Of a stretch of DNA of 22,370 bases, positions 14,471 through 21,234 are shown piece after piece (position 1 is the first letter of the stretch; every line of letters starts with the position of its first letter). The notes beneath the pieces were generated by a model that did no database searches, was not told the DNA's origin, and saw only the letters and a list, made by a program, of their open reading frames with translations. Both the position numbers and the translations under genes were made by a program. The DNA is from Christensenella sp964494645 (lineage in GTDB: Bacteria > Bacillota > Clostridia > Christensenellales > Christensenellaceae): positions 1 through 22,370 of the forward strand of contig CAZBSH010000037.1 in assembly GCA_964494645.1 (NCBI GenBank), in the 5' to 3' direction.

Positions 14471-15964
14471 ATGTCTTTTTTTAACGGGATACAAATGAAT
14501 ACAATCCTTATATGGGCGTTAGTAGCAGTTGTTTTTGTGCTGGCTGCTTTGCTTATTTTGTCTGTACGAAAAAACAAAAAACTGAGCGCGATGGATGCTT
14601 ACACGGCATCACAGGAGTTGGAATACCAGAAGCTTCTTACAAAGGCGATGTCGGGCATTTATGAAAACATATATGAGCTTGATATCACAAATGGAGTTGC
14701 CTGCGGGGAGGGTACAAGACAATATTTTGAAAGTTTGGGCATTCCCGGCGATACACCATACGATGATGCACTCGAGGTTATTGCGCAAAAGCAGATCAAA
14801 GAAGAATTTATAAAAGATTATCTGAATATATTTAAACGCAGCCATGTGCTGCGCGCATTTCGCGACGGGGTGAACCACTTATGTTACGATTTGATGATTT
14901 CGAAGGATCGTGAAAATTATCATTGGATGCGCATCATCGGACAAGTATTTTATTGGCAGTCAGATCAATCTATCCGTATGATCACCTACCGTCAAAATAT
15001 TGATTCTGAAAAGCGAAGGGAGATCTCTCTGCTGGAAAAATCGCAGAGGGATTCGCTTACGGAGCTTTATAATAAGCGTAAAACGGAAGAACTTATCACA
15101 AGAACGTTCAAGAGCGATATGGAGCAAGAGATCAAACATGCTTTCCTGATTTTTGATATTGATAATTTTAAAGGAATCAATGATAATTTGGGGCATGATT
15201 TTGGAGATTTCGTTATTTCGGAGTTTGCAAGTGAGCTGAAGCGGCAATTCCGTGACACGGATATCGTAGGTCGGATCGGCGGCGACGAGTTTGTGGTGCT
15301 TATGAAAAATTATGGTGATCGCGAACGCTTGTGTGAAAAATTAAAAAATGTCTGTCCAAAGCTGGTGCGTGATTATGTAGGTGAGAAGCGTTCGTATGGC
15401 GTATCGGCGAGTATAGGCGTTTCGTTGTTTCCGCAGCATGGCACGACGTATACGGATCTGTATGCAAGGGCGGATGAGGCGCTTTATTTTTCAAAGGGAC
15501 ATGGTAAAAAAACATTCCAGATATATGATGAGGCCAGTGTAGGACTTGATGTATCCCGTGTGAACAGCAAAGATCTGGATGAGTTGATCGGTACAATGAC
15601 GGATGGAATATCTAAGATCGCATTTGTGAATAAAAAGTTCCGCGTGCTTTATTTTGATAAAAAACGTACGGAACTGACAGATACGCCGGCAGAAATGATG
15701 ATGTCGCCGGAGTTTGACCCGCTGACACAATTTCATCCTGACGATGTTGATGCTGCGTTGGCTGTTTTTAGGCAGGCGATTGAAACACGCGCGCCGTTTA
15801 CTGTGTATTTCAGGTTAAGGTATTCGGATGGGAATTATTTCCCGGTCAGGTTGAAAGGGATGTTTGTACAAGAACAATACGAAGGGAAATATCCGGTTTT
15901 TTATGCCGTTTATACAAATCTGAGCGAGATCGTTACCAAAGTCAGGACGGGAATGATTTATTGA
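14471..15964 (+). CDS. Membrane-anchored PAS-GGDEF-PAS diguanylate cyclase
   Basis: A 497-residue predicted inner-membrane enzyme making cyclic-di-GMP from two GTP. One N-terminal helix (about 10-32) anchors it. A PAS-like region follows (about 55-178, ending in RQNIDSEKRRE), then a GGDEF domain (about 188-350) with DxLTELYN, the metal-binding FDIDNFKGIND, active-site GGDEF (270-274) and an intact product-inhibition site RDTD (261-264). A second PAS-like domain (about 365-490) sits C-terminal, which is an uncommon order. ATG 14471 has GAGGCGG 13 bases upstream, rather far; ATG 14495 is an alternative that would shorten the N-terminus by eight residues. It has its own promoter, and the following flippase appears to have a separate one. 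It is probably the opposing partner of the HD-GYP phosphodiesterase. Confidence 0.9.
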   Translation: MSFFNGIQMNTILIWALVAVVFVLAALLILSVRKNKKLSAMDAYTASQELEYQKLLTKAMSGIYENIYELDITNGVACGEGTRQYFESLGIPGDTPYDDALEVIAQKQIKEEFIKDYLNIFKRSHVLRAFRDGVNHLCYDLMISKDRENYHWMRIIGQVFYWQSDQSIRMITYRQNIDSEKRREISLLEKSQRDSLTELYNKRKTEELITRTFKSDMEQEIKHAFLIFDIDNFKGINDNLGHDFGDFVISEFASELKRQFRDTDIVGRIGGDEFVVLMKNYGDRERLCEKLKNVCPKLVRDYVGEKRSYGVSASIGVSLFPQHGTTYTDLYARADEALYFSKGHGKKTFQIYDEASVGLDVSRVNSKDLDELIGTMTDGISKIAFVNKKFRVLYFDKKRTELTDTPAEMMMSPEFDPLTQFHPDDVDAALAVFRQAIETRAPFTVYFRLRYSDGNYFPVRLKGMFVQEQYEGKYPVFYAVYTNLSEIVTKVRTGMIY

Positions 15965-15985
15965 CTTTTCCATTGACTGATTCCG

Positions 15986-15994
15986 TGCTATAAT
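15986..15994 (+). promoter_or_regulatory. Extended -10 promoter of the flippase gene
   Basis: TGCTATAAT gives a perfect TATAAT at 15989-15994 with the TGn extension that can substitute for a good -35. Two TTGACT hexamers upstream (15961 and 15973) are at the wrong spacing. The flippase start is about 50 bases downstream. Confidence 0.6.
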
Positions 15995-16008
15995 ATACCC
16001 CGTATGTA

Positions 16009-16024
16009 TGCGGCGTGATCCGCA
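16009..16024 (+). other. Small leader hairpin before the flippase
   Basis: TGCGG-CGTGAT-CCGCA forms a five-pair stem in the flippase leader, followed by six A residues and then the ribosome site. It may only help space the leader; no known riboswitch is recognised. Confidence 0.35.
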
Positions 16025-16046
16025 AAAAAGTCAGTAGGGGTATGCT

Positions 16047-17669
16047 ATGTCCAGTACGACAAAAAGCCTTATAAAAAGCACATTGATATTAGGCGCCGCC
16101 GGCGTGATCGTCAAGATCGTGGGCGCGCTTTACCGGATCGTTCTTGCGGAATTCATTTCTTTAGAAGGAATGAGTTATTATCAGCAGGCGTTCCCGGTCT
16201 ATTCCGCGTTGCTGATTATTTCTACGGTGGGGCTTCCCATTGCGATTTCAAAACTCGTTTCCGAACGTGTGACAACAGGAGATTATAAGGGGGCGTATGC
16301 TGTTTTCAAAACATCGCGTATGTTCCTTGTTTTGGTGGGCATTGGAACAGCGGTAGCGATGTTCTGCCTTGCGGGACCGATCACGCAGCTGCAAGCGCTT
16401 CCCGGAGGGCAGTATTCACTGATGGCGCTTGCGCCCGCTCTGTTTTTTGTATCTGTAATGTGCGCATATCGCGGCTATTTCCAGGGGCTGCAAAACATGA
16501 AGCCAACCGCGCTTTCGCAGATCATCGAGCAGTTCGTTAAAGTAGCGGCAGGGCTGGCGCTTGCGTATGTGCTGCTTAAGTGGACAGGACGTATGGAGTT
16601 TGGCGCGATGGGCGCGCTTCTTGGCATCACGATTTCAGAGGCCGTTGCGCTTTTTTATACGATGGGCGCTTATGGTAGGCAAAAGAGACAAATGACGCAG
16701 GACATGATGCTAGCGTATAAGAGCAAGCTTTCATGGGTAGAGGTCAAACCGCTTCTTGGAAAAGTGCTGATACTGGCTCTGCCTGTGACGGTTGCAGGTC
16801 TTGTTATGCCGATTGTTGCGTTTGTAGATTCTGTTATTATTCCTCGCAGCTTACTTGCTCTGGGATATGAGAGCGCGGCGATACGCAGCATGTACGGGAC
16901 GCTCTCGGGAGGGGTTCTGACGATCATCAATTTAGCGGCAATCGTATCGCAGGCGCTGCAAATGAGTGTGGTACCGGCGATTTCGGAAGCACTTAAGCTG
17001 GGGGATAACGAACGCGTGAAGGCAAATGTTTTGCATGGCATCAAATTTGCGTTTTTGGAAGGGATTCCCGTGACAGTCGCATTTTTTGTGTTTGCCGCGC
17101 CGATTTTTTCGTTTCTGTATCCGAGCTCTACGCCTATGCAGCATCAACTCGCGACAGGGCTTTTGATGACGATGTGTTCGGTTGCTGTGTTTTTGCCGTT
17201 TATGCAGACCATGACAGGCGTCTTGCAAGGGATCGGAAAACAAAATCTGCCGCCTATCGCACTTGCGGTCGGGGCAGGTGTCAAGGTTGGGCTGAGCCTG
17301 TTTTTGATGAGTATCCCGCAGATCAATATTTATGGCGCAGTCATCGGCACAGTGATGTGCTACATCATTGCGGCGGTCCTGAATTATCTGTTTGTGCGCA
17401 AATATACGGGTGTGCGAATCAAATGGGGAGAGCATCTGTTAAAGCCTGTCGCGGCAACGGCAGTGATGGCGGCGATCGCTTATCTGGTGTATTCGCTGAT
17501 TGCGCCGTATTCCAACGCGATTGGTGTGATTGCGTGTGTTGTGGTGGGGCTGATCGTATATTTCTTTATGTTGGTGCTGGTGAAAGCGGTAAACGAACGC
17601 GAGCTGCTGCAAATACGCGGCGGGAAAAAGATTGTACGGGTATTGAAAAAAATACATGTGTGGAAATAG
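16047..17669 (+). CDS. SpoVB/MurJ-type polysaccharide flippase (MOP superfamily)
   Basis: A 540-residue membrane protein with about 14 hydrophobic segments. The start (KSTLILGAAGVIVKIVGALYR, then SYYQQAFPVYSALLIISTVGLPIAISKLVSE) is the signature of the SpoVB/YtgP branch of the MOP exporter superfamily, which flips undecaprenyl-linked precursors such as lipid II or polysaccharide units. SpoVB acts in spore cortex synthesis, while YtgP/MurJ-like members act in vegetative wall growth; the sequence alone does not decide. AGTAGGGG lies six bases upstream of ATG 16047. It has its own extended -10 promoter and a strong terminator, so it is a single-gene unit between the GGDEF gene and the microcompartment operon. 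Length is normal and no frameshift is seen. Confidence 0.88.
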   Translation: MSSTTKSLIKSTLILGAAGVIVKIVGALYRIVLAEFISLEGMSYYQQAFPVYSALLIISTVGLPIAISKLVSERVTTGDYKGAYAVFKTSRMFLVLVGIGTAVAMFCLAGPITQLQALPGGQYSLMALAPALFFVSVMCAYRGYFQGLQNMKPTALSQIIEQFVKVAAGLALAYVLLKWTGRMEFGAMGALLGITISEAVALFYTMGAYGRQKRQMTQDMMLAYKSKLSWVEVKPLLGKVLILALPVTVAGLVMPIVAFVDSVIIPRSLLALGYESAAIRSMYGTLSGGVLTIINLAAIVSQALQMSVVPAISEALKLGDNERVKANVLHGIKFAFLEGIPVTVAFFVFAAPIFSFLYPSSTPMQHQLATGLLMTMCSVAVFLPFMQTMTGVLQGIGKQNLPPIALAVGAGVKVGLSLFLMSIPQINIYGAVIGTVMCYIIAAVLNYLFVRKYTGVRIKWGEHLLKPVAATAVMAAIAYLVYSLIAPYSNAIGVIACVVVGLIVYFFMLVLVKAVNERELLQIRGGKKIVRVLKKIHVWK

Positions 17670-17684
17670 AACAGATCGTTAAAA

Positions 17685-17713
17685 ACGCGTACGAGAGAGT
17701 ACGCGTTTTTTTT
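17685..17713 (+). terminator. Rho-independent terminator of the flippase gene
   Basis: ACGCGTAC (17685-17692), loop GAGAGA and GTACGCGT (17699-17706) pair perfectly, extended by A/T pairs on both sides, and are followed by eight T residues. It isolates the flippase from the microcompartment operon. Confidence 0.93.
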
Positions 17714-17736
17714 ATATCATTTTTTTAAAAAACCTA

Positions 17737-17765
17737 TTGACAAAATAAATGATATCATTTAACAT
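17737..17765 (+). promoter_or_regulatory. Sigma-A promoter of the microcompartment operon
   Basis: TTGACA (17737-17742), 17 bases and TAACAT (17760-17765) give a consensus -35 and a moderate -10, with an 80-base region to the first gene. The weak -10 plus the overlying palindromes suggest regulated, not constitutive, expression. Confidence 0.72.
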
Positions 17766-17774
17766 CTAGTTAAA
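17747..17774. promoter_or_regulatory. Two overlapping operator-like palindromes
   Basis: AAATGATATCATTT (17747-17760) is a perfect 14-base palindrome filling the promoter spacer. TTTAAC-ATCTA-GTTAAA (17758-17774) is a perfect six-base inverted repeat covering the -10 and probable start site. The two share three bases. A repressor sensing the pathway substrate is the obvious inference, but no regulator gene is adjacent in the window. Confidence 0.55.
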
Positions 17775-17824
17775 GTCATCAGATAACTTATTAAAGAAAG
17801 CTTACATTAGATATAAGAGGTTGG

Positions 17825-18469
17825 ATGATAATGGATGATACCCGGATAAAAACACAAATACGTATTTCCGCCATCAGCGCAGCCGCAAAGTTGTGCGGAC
17901 GGTTTTATGTACCGGCGGCGGTGTCTAATCGCCATATCCATTTGAGTGAAAAAGATATGATATCGCTCTTTGGTAAAGGTTATGTTCTTCGGTTAAGCAA
18001 GCCGCTTGTACAGCATGGGCAATATGCTTGTTGTGAGACTCTTACTTTTACCGGAAAAAGGGGAACGATCGAAAAGATACGCGTATTGGGACCCTTACGA
18101 CAACAAACACAGGTAGAACTATCACTCACGGATTGTTTTAAAGCCGGAGTGGAGCCGGTAGTCAGGATGTCAGGAGAGCTTACGGGCACGCCCGGCGGAA
18201 AGTTGATTGGCCCGATGGGAGAGGTAGAACTTGCGGACGGCGTGATCGTCGCGGCGAGGCATATCCATGCCTCTACTGCGCAGGCTCATGTGCTGGGACT
18301 TTGTGACCGTGACATGGTGAGTCTCGTTGGGCGCGGACAACGCGGTATGCGTATGGACAATGTAGCAGTACGCGTACACGATGATTTTGCGTTGGAGCTT
18401 CACATTGATACGGACGAGGCGAATGCGGGGATGATCGCGAACGGCGATTTGCTCGAGATTGTCAGATAG
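17825..18469 (+). CDS. pduL: PduL-type phosphotransacylase of a microcompartment
   Basis: A 214-residue enzyme converting acyl-CoA and phosphate to acyl-phosphate and CoA, which recycles CoA inside the shell. Two PduL repeats are visible: VSNRHIHLS with zinc ligands His37 and His39, and AARHIHAS with His146 and His148, plus His193 in ELHIDTDEAN and the phosphate-binding PVVRMSGE. Residues 1-26 before the first domain form an amphipathic helix that could be an encapsulation peptide. Two starts are possible: ATG 17825 (four bases after AAGAGG) and ATG 17831 (ten bases); they differ by two residues. It leads the operon, and the next gene begins nine bases later. It is unrelated in fold to Pta. 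Confidence 0.92.
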   Translation: MIMDDTRIKTQIRISAISAAAKLCGRFYVPAAVSNRHIHLSEKDMISLFGKGYVLRLSKPLVQHGQYACCETLTFTGKRGTIEKIRVLGPLRQQTQVELSLTDCFKAGVEPVVRMSGELTGTPGGKLIGPMGEVELADGVIVAARHIHASTAQAHVLGLCDRDMVSLVGRGQRGMRMDNVAVRVHDDFALELHIDTDEANAGMIANGDLLEIVR

Positions 18470-18478
18470 GCGGGAAGA

Positions 18479-19174
18479 ATGGATATCAACAGTATCGATA
18501 TTGCTGCAATCGTAGAAAAAGTAACGAAAAGTATCCGGGGGGATTATAAGCTTTTATCCGGGATACAAAACGAAGAGGGCGCTGCGGTCGCCATTATTAC
18601 AGGTTATGTACCCGCTCCTGAGAAGTGCAGAGAACTCCTGATAAAAACATATGGAAATGGAATTGATTGTATACTCCTCCATGAAGTGGATTTTTCAGGG
18701 GCGGGCATATCCCCAATCAGAATAGACGAAGGAGAAGAAGAACTTTTCCGGAGATTGGAAAAAGCCGAAAAGGTCGCGTTGGTAGCGCCGGGAATCAAGC
18801 TCATGAACCGGATTGCGAAGGGTGACGACAACGAACCATTCGTACGTGCGTTATTGCGCGCGTTGTTATGGGGCGTTCGTATGAATGTGGTGTTGGATTT
18901 TGTACCGCCGCGCTTTGCAAGAAATACATTCTTTGAAAAAATCGTAGACACGATAGACGCGCTGCGGGCAATGGATATCGGAATACTCGAATACAGCTGT
19001 AAAGAAATGAAAACGGATAAGACGTTTTCCCTGTTGACAGAGCGCGATGTGCTGGATGCGCATATGGCAGGGGAGGAATGTGTTCGGTGCGCAAAAAATG
19101 CGATTATTACACCGCTGGGGCGCGAAGCGCTCAAGGAAACAGGGCTTGCGCTGATAGAAACGGCATGGGAGTAA
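18479..19174 (+). CDS. Microcompartment-associated flavoprotein-like protein
   Basis: A 231-residue cytoplasmic or lumenal protein. The middle part has alternating strand-helix segments resembling the flavoprotein (HFCD/PF02441) fold: VAIITGYV near residue 36, VALVAPGIKLMNRIAKGDDNEPFVRALLRALL near 98-130 and MNVVLDFVPP near 134. In that family the APGIxLMNRIA-like segment lies at the flavin or phosphopantetheine site. A possible encapsulation helix, IDIAAIVEKVTKSI, opens the protein, and a CVRCAKNAIITP segment near residue 201 carries two cysteines. Proteins of this kind accompany several Pdu/Eut-like loci, but their reaction is not established. It lies between pduL (9 bases) and the first vertex gene (4 bases). 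Family assignment is from pattern memory only. Confidence 0.6.
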   Translation: MDINSIDIAAIVEKVTKSIRGDYKLLSGIQNEEGAAVAIITGYVPAPEKCRELLIKTYGNGIDCILLHEVDFSGAGISPIRIDEGEEELFRRLEKAEKVALVAPGIKLMNRIAKGDDNEPFVRALLRALLWGVRMNVVLDFVPPRFARNTFFEKIVDTIDALRAMDIGILEYSCKEMKTDKTFSLLTERDVLDAHMAGEECVRCAKNAIITPLGREALKETGLALIETAWE

Positions 19175-19178
19175 GGCA

Positions 19179-19508
19179 ATGCTGATAGGAAGAGTGCGCG
19201 GAACGGTGGTCAGCAGTACAAAAAGTGAATACTTAAGCGGTCTTAAGCTGTTGATCGTAGGCGGGATCGACCCTGAGACACTTACGGAGACAGGAGAGCT
19301 GGAAGTGATCGTGGATGCGGTGGGTGCCGGTGAAGGCGAGTTAGTGATGTGTTGCAGGGGCAGCAGTTCGCGCAAAGTCGATGGTTTAGAGCAATATCCG
19401 ATTGATTATGCGATCGTTGCGGTAATCGACTCAATGGAAGAAAACGGAACAGTTGTTTTTAAGAAATTTGGCGCGGAGGAGGTATCGGGATGCAACTTGG
19501 GATCGTGA
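19179..19508 (+). CDS. BMC-P pentameric vertex shell protein (EutN/CcmL family)
   Basis: A 109-residue shell protein that would form pentamers capping the vertices of the icosahedral compartment. The EutN/CcmL signature is clear: an N-terminal LIGRVRGTVVSSTKSEYLSGLKLLIV strand set, then VDAVGAGEGELVM and CRGSSSRKV in the centre, and DYAIVAVIDSM near the end. Length is slightly above the usual 85-100, with an extra tail (EEVSGCNLGS) whose codons overlap the next gene. The ribosome site is GGGAGTAAGG within the end of the preceding gene. It is the first of two adjacent paralogues. Confidence 0.93.
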   Translation: MLIGRVRGTVVSSTKSEYLSGLKLLIVGGIDPETLTETGELEVIVDAVGAGEGELVMCCRGSSSRKVDGLEQYPIDYAIVAVIDSMEENGTVVFKKFGAEEVSGCNLGS

Positions 19509-19801
19509 AAGGGCAGATCGTCAGTACCAAAAAAGCACAGCGGCTGGATGGTATCAAAATATTGATCGTGCAACCTCTTGATATGCTGACTTTTGAAGAA
19601 AGCGGACGTGCTGTCGCCAGTCTCGATACGGTAGGTGCAGGAGAGGGAGAAGTCGTGATGCTGGTCGGCGGGAGCAGCGCGCGTATGACAGAGACGATGT
19701 CTGACAAGCCTACAGATTCGACTATTGTGGCGATCATAGACAGTGTGGATATTGGCGGGGGGCGTGTTTTTGACAAGGCGTCCGGCAGTATGAAGAAATA
19801 A
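19490..19801 (+). CDS. Second BMC-P vertex shell protein (EutN/CcmL family)
   Basis: A 103-residue paralogue of the preceding gene, sharing the layout LGIVKGQIVSTKKAQRLDGIKILIV, LDTVGAGEGEVVM, GGSSARM and STIVAIIDSV. Its start overlaps the end of the first vertex gene by 19 bases in another frame, and GGAGGAGG lies seven bases before ATG 19490, inside that gene. The central GSSAR is closer to the usual family motif than the first copy's GSSSR. Two different pentamer proteins in a row suggest mixed vertices or distinct pore properties. The aldehyde dehydrogenase starts 23 bases downstream. Confidence 0.93.
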   Translation: MQLGIVKGQIVSTKKAQRLDGIKILIVQPLDMLTFEESGRAVASLDTVGAGEGEVVMLVGGSSARMTETMSDKPTDSTIVAIIDSVDIGGGRVFDKASGSMKK

Positions 19802-19824
19802 ACAAGCGGCGGGGGAGCGAAAAG

Positions 19825-21222
19825 ATGCAGATGACAGAAGCGCAGTTAAAAGAAATGATTGCAAGTACGGTATGCGGACTGCTGCGGCAATCAACAGCAG
19901 ACGGTATGCGGTGGTTGTGTGGTGATATGGACGAAGCGGTGGAGAACGCCAAACAGGCGCAAAGACAGCTTGCCAAAATGACGCTCAAGGAGCGCGGACG
20001 CATCATAGAAGCGATTCGGCTCGCAGGTGTGAAGAATGCCCAATATCTGGGAACGATGGCGCACGAGGAGACAGGGTATGGGCATGCGGATCAGAAGACA
20101 TTTAAAAACATACTGGTTTCTGAAGGTACGCCGGGCATAGAAGATATTGAAACGCGCGCGTTTTCAGGCGACGATGGACTTACGCTTATTGAGCAAGCGC
20201 CGTTTGGCGTGATTGGGTCGATCATTCCGTCCACCAATCCCACAAGCACGGTGATCAACAATGCAATCAGTATGATTTCCGCAGGAAACGCGGTGGTATT
20301 CAATCCGCATCCGGCAGCAAAAAAGTGCTCGCAAGAGGCAATGCGTATTGTGAACGAGGCGATTGTTTCTGCGGGAGGACCCTCCACACTGGTTACGACG
20401 GTCGAGGAACCAACGATGGAAAGCGGTCAAAAGATGATGGAGCACAGGGATGTGCCGCTGTTGTCAGTGACGGGCGGAGAAGCAGTTGTTGCTGTTGCGA
20501 TGAAAACAGGGAAAAAAGTGATTGCGGCAGGACCGGGGAACCCGCCTGCAATTGTGGACGATACAGCGGATATCAAAAAAGCCGCGAAGGATATCATTGA
20601 TGGCGCAAGCTTTGATAACAATGTCATGTGCCTTTCAGAAAAAGAGGTGTTTGCGTTCGAGGGGATCGCAGAGCGCCTGATGGAAGAAATGTGTGAGAAC
20701 GGCGCGGTCAGGATTTATGGTACGGATATCGAAAAGGTGCTCAAAACAACGCTTATTGAAAAGAATGGCAATTATGTGATTCATCGTAATTATGTCGGAA
20801 GGGATGCTTCGGTCATCTTGCGTGACGCGGGTGTGGTTTTTTCCGGTGAACCGCGCATTATTATCGCGGAGGTGGAGCGTACGCATCCGTTTATCATGAC
20901 AGAAATGTTGATGCCTGTTTTGGGGATTGCCAAGGTGCGAGATATTGATGACGCGGTGGCAAGCGCATTGCTGGCGGAGAAGAATTGTAAGCACTCGGCG
21001 GTCATTCATTCGATGAACGTGCGTCACTTATCAATCGCTGCCGCAGCGCTCAATACAACCATTTTTGTAAAAAACGGTCCATCGTACGCGGGCAACGGCT
21101 TCGGAGGAGAAGGGTTTGCGACGATGACGATCGCTACGCCGACGGGAGAAGGACAGACAAGCGCGCGGACATTCACGCGTACAAGGAGATGTGTATTGCA
21201 GGGCGATTTTAGGATCATTTGA
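19825..21222 (+). CDS. CoA-acylating aldehyde dehydrogenase (PduP/EutE family)
   Basis: A 465-residue enzyme oxidising an aldehyde with NAD and CoA to acyl-CoA. Catalytic Cys269 lies in SFDNNVMCLSEKE, and SIIPSTNPTSTVINN, FNPHPAAKKCS and GPGNPPAIVD match the PduP/EutE nucleotide and CoA regions. The first 22 residues (MTEAQLKEMIASTVCGLLRQ) form an amphipathic helix followed by a variable stretch, as in PduP encapsulation peptides, so it is probably loaded into the shell. GGGGGAG lies upstream of ATG 19825. Substrate length (acetaldehyde or propionaldehyde) cannot be told from sequence. The NADH made here is likely recycled by the following iron-sulfur protein. Confidence 0.93.
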   Translation: MQMTEAQLKEMIASTVCGLLRQSTADGMRWLCGDMDEAVENAKQAQRQLAKMTLKERGRIIEAIRLAGVKNAQYLGTMAHEETGYGHADQKTFKNILVSEGTPGIEDIETRAFSGDDGLTLIEQAPFGVIGSIIPSTNPTSTVINNAISMISAGNAVVFNPHPAAKKCSQEAMRIVNEAIVSAGGPSTLVTTVEEPTMESGQKMMEHRDVPLLSVTGGEAVVAVAMKTGKKVIAAGPGNPPAIVDDTADIKKAAKDIIDGASFDNNVMCLSEKEVFAFEGIAERLMEEMCENGAVRIYGTDIEKVLKTTLIEKNGNYVIHRNYVGRDASVILRDAGVVFSGEPRIIIAEVERTHPFIMTEMLMPVLGIAKVRDIDDAVASALLAEKNCKHSAVIHSMNVRHLSIAAAALNTTIFVKNGPSYAGNGFGGEGFATMTIATPTGEGQTSARTFTRTRRCVLQGDFRII

Positions 21223-21234
21223 CGAGGTATGGAT

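Noticed and set aside
16932..17435. Minus-strand 167-codon frame inside the flippase gene
   Set aside because: His/Arg/Gln-rich antisense shadow with no start signals.
17174..17728. Plus-strand 184-codon frame inside the flippase gene
   Set aside because: It overlaps the conserved flippase in another frame, is rich in Cys/Arg/Gly as shadows often are, and passes through the terminator.
17670..17824. Cobalamin riboswitch searched for ahead of the BMC operon
   Set aside because: The leader is too short and lacks a B12-box-like sequence.
18604..19179. Minus-strand 191-codon open frame antisense to the flavoprotein-like gene
   Set aside because: Ser/Ala-rich shadow translation of a real operon gene, with no ribosome site or promoter.
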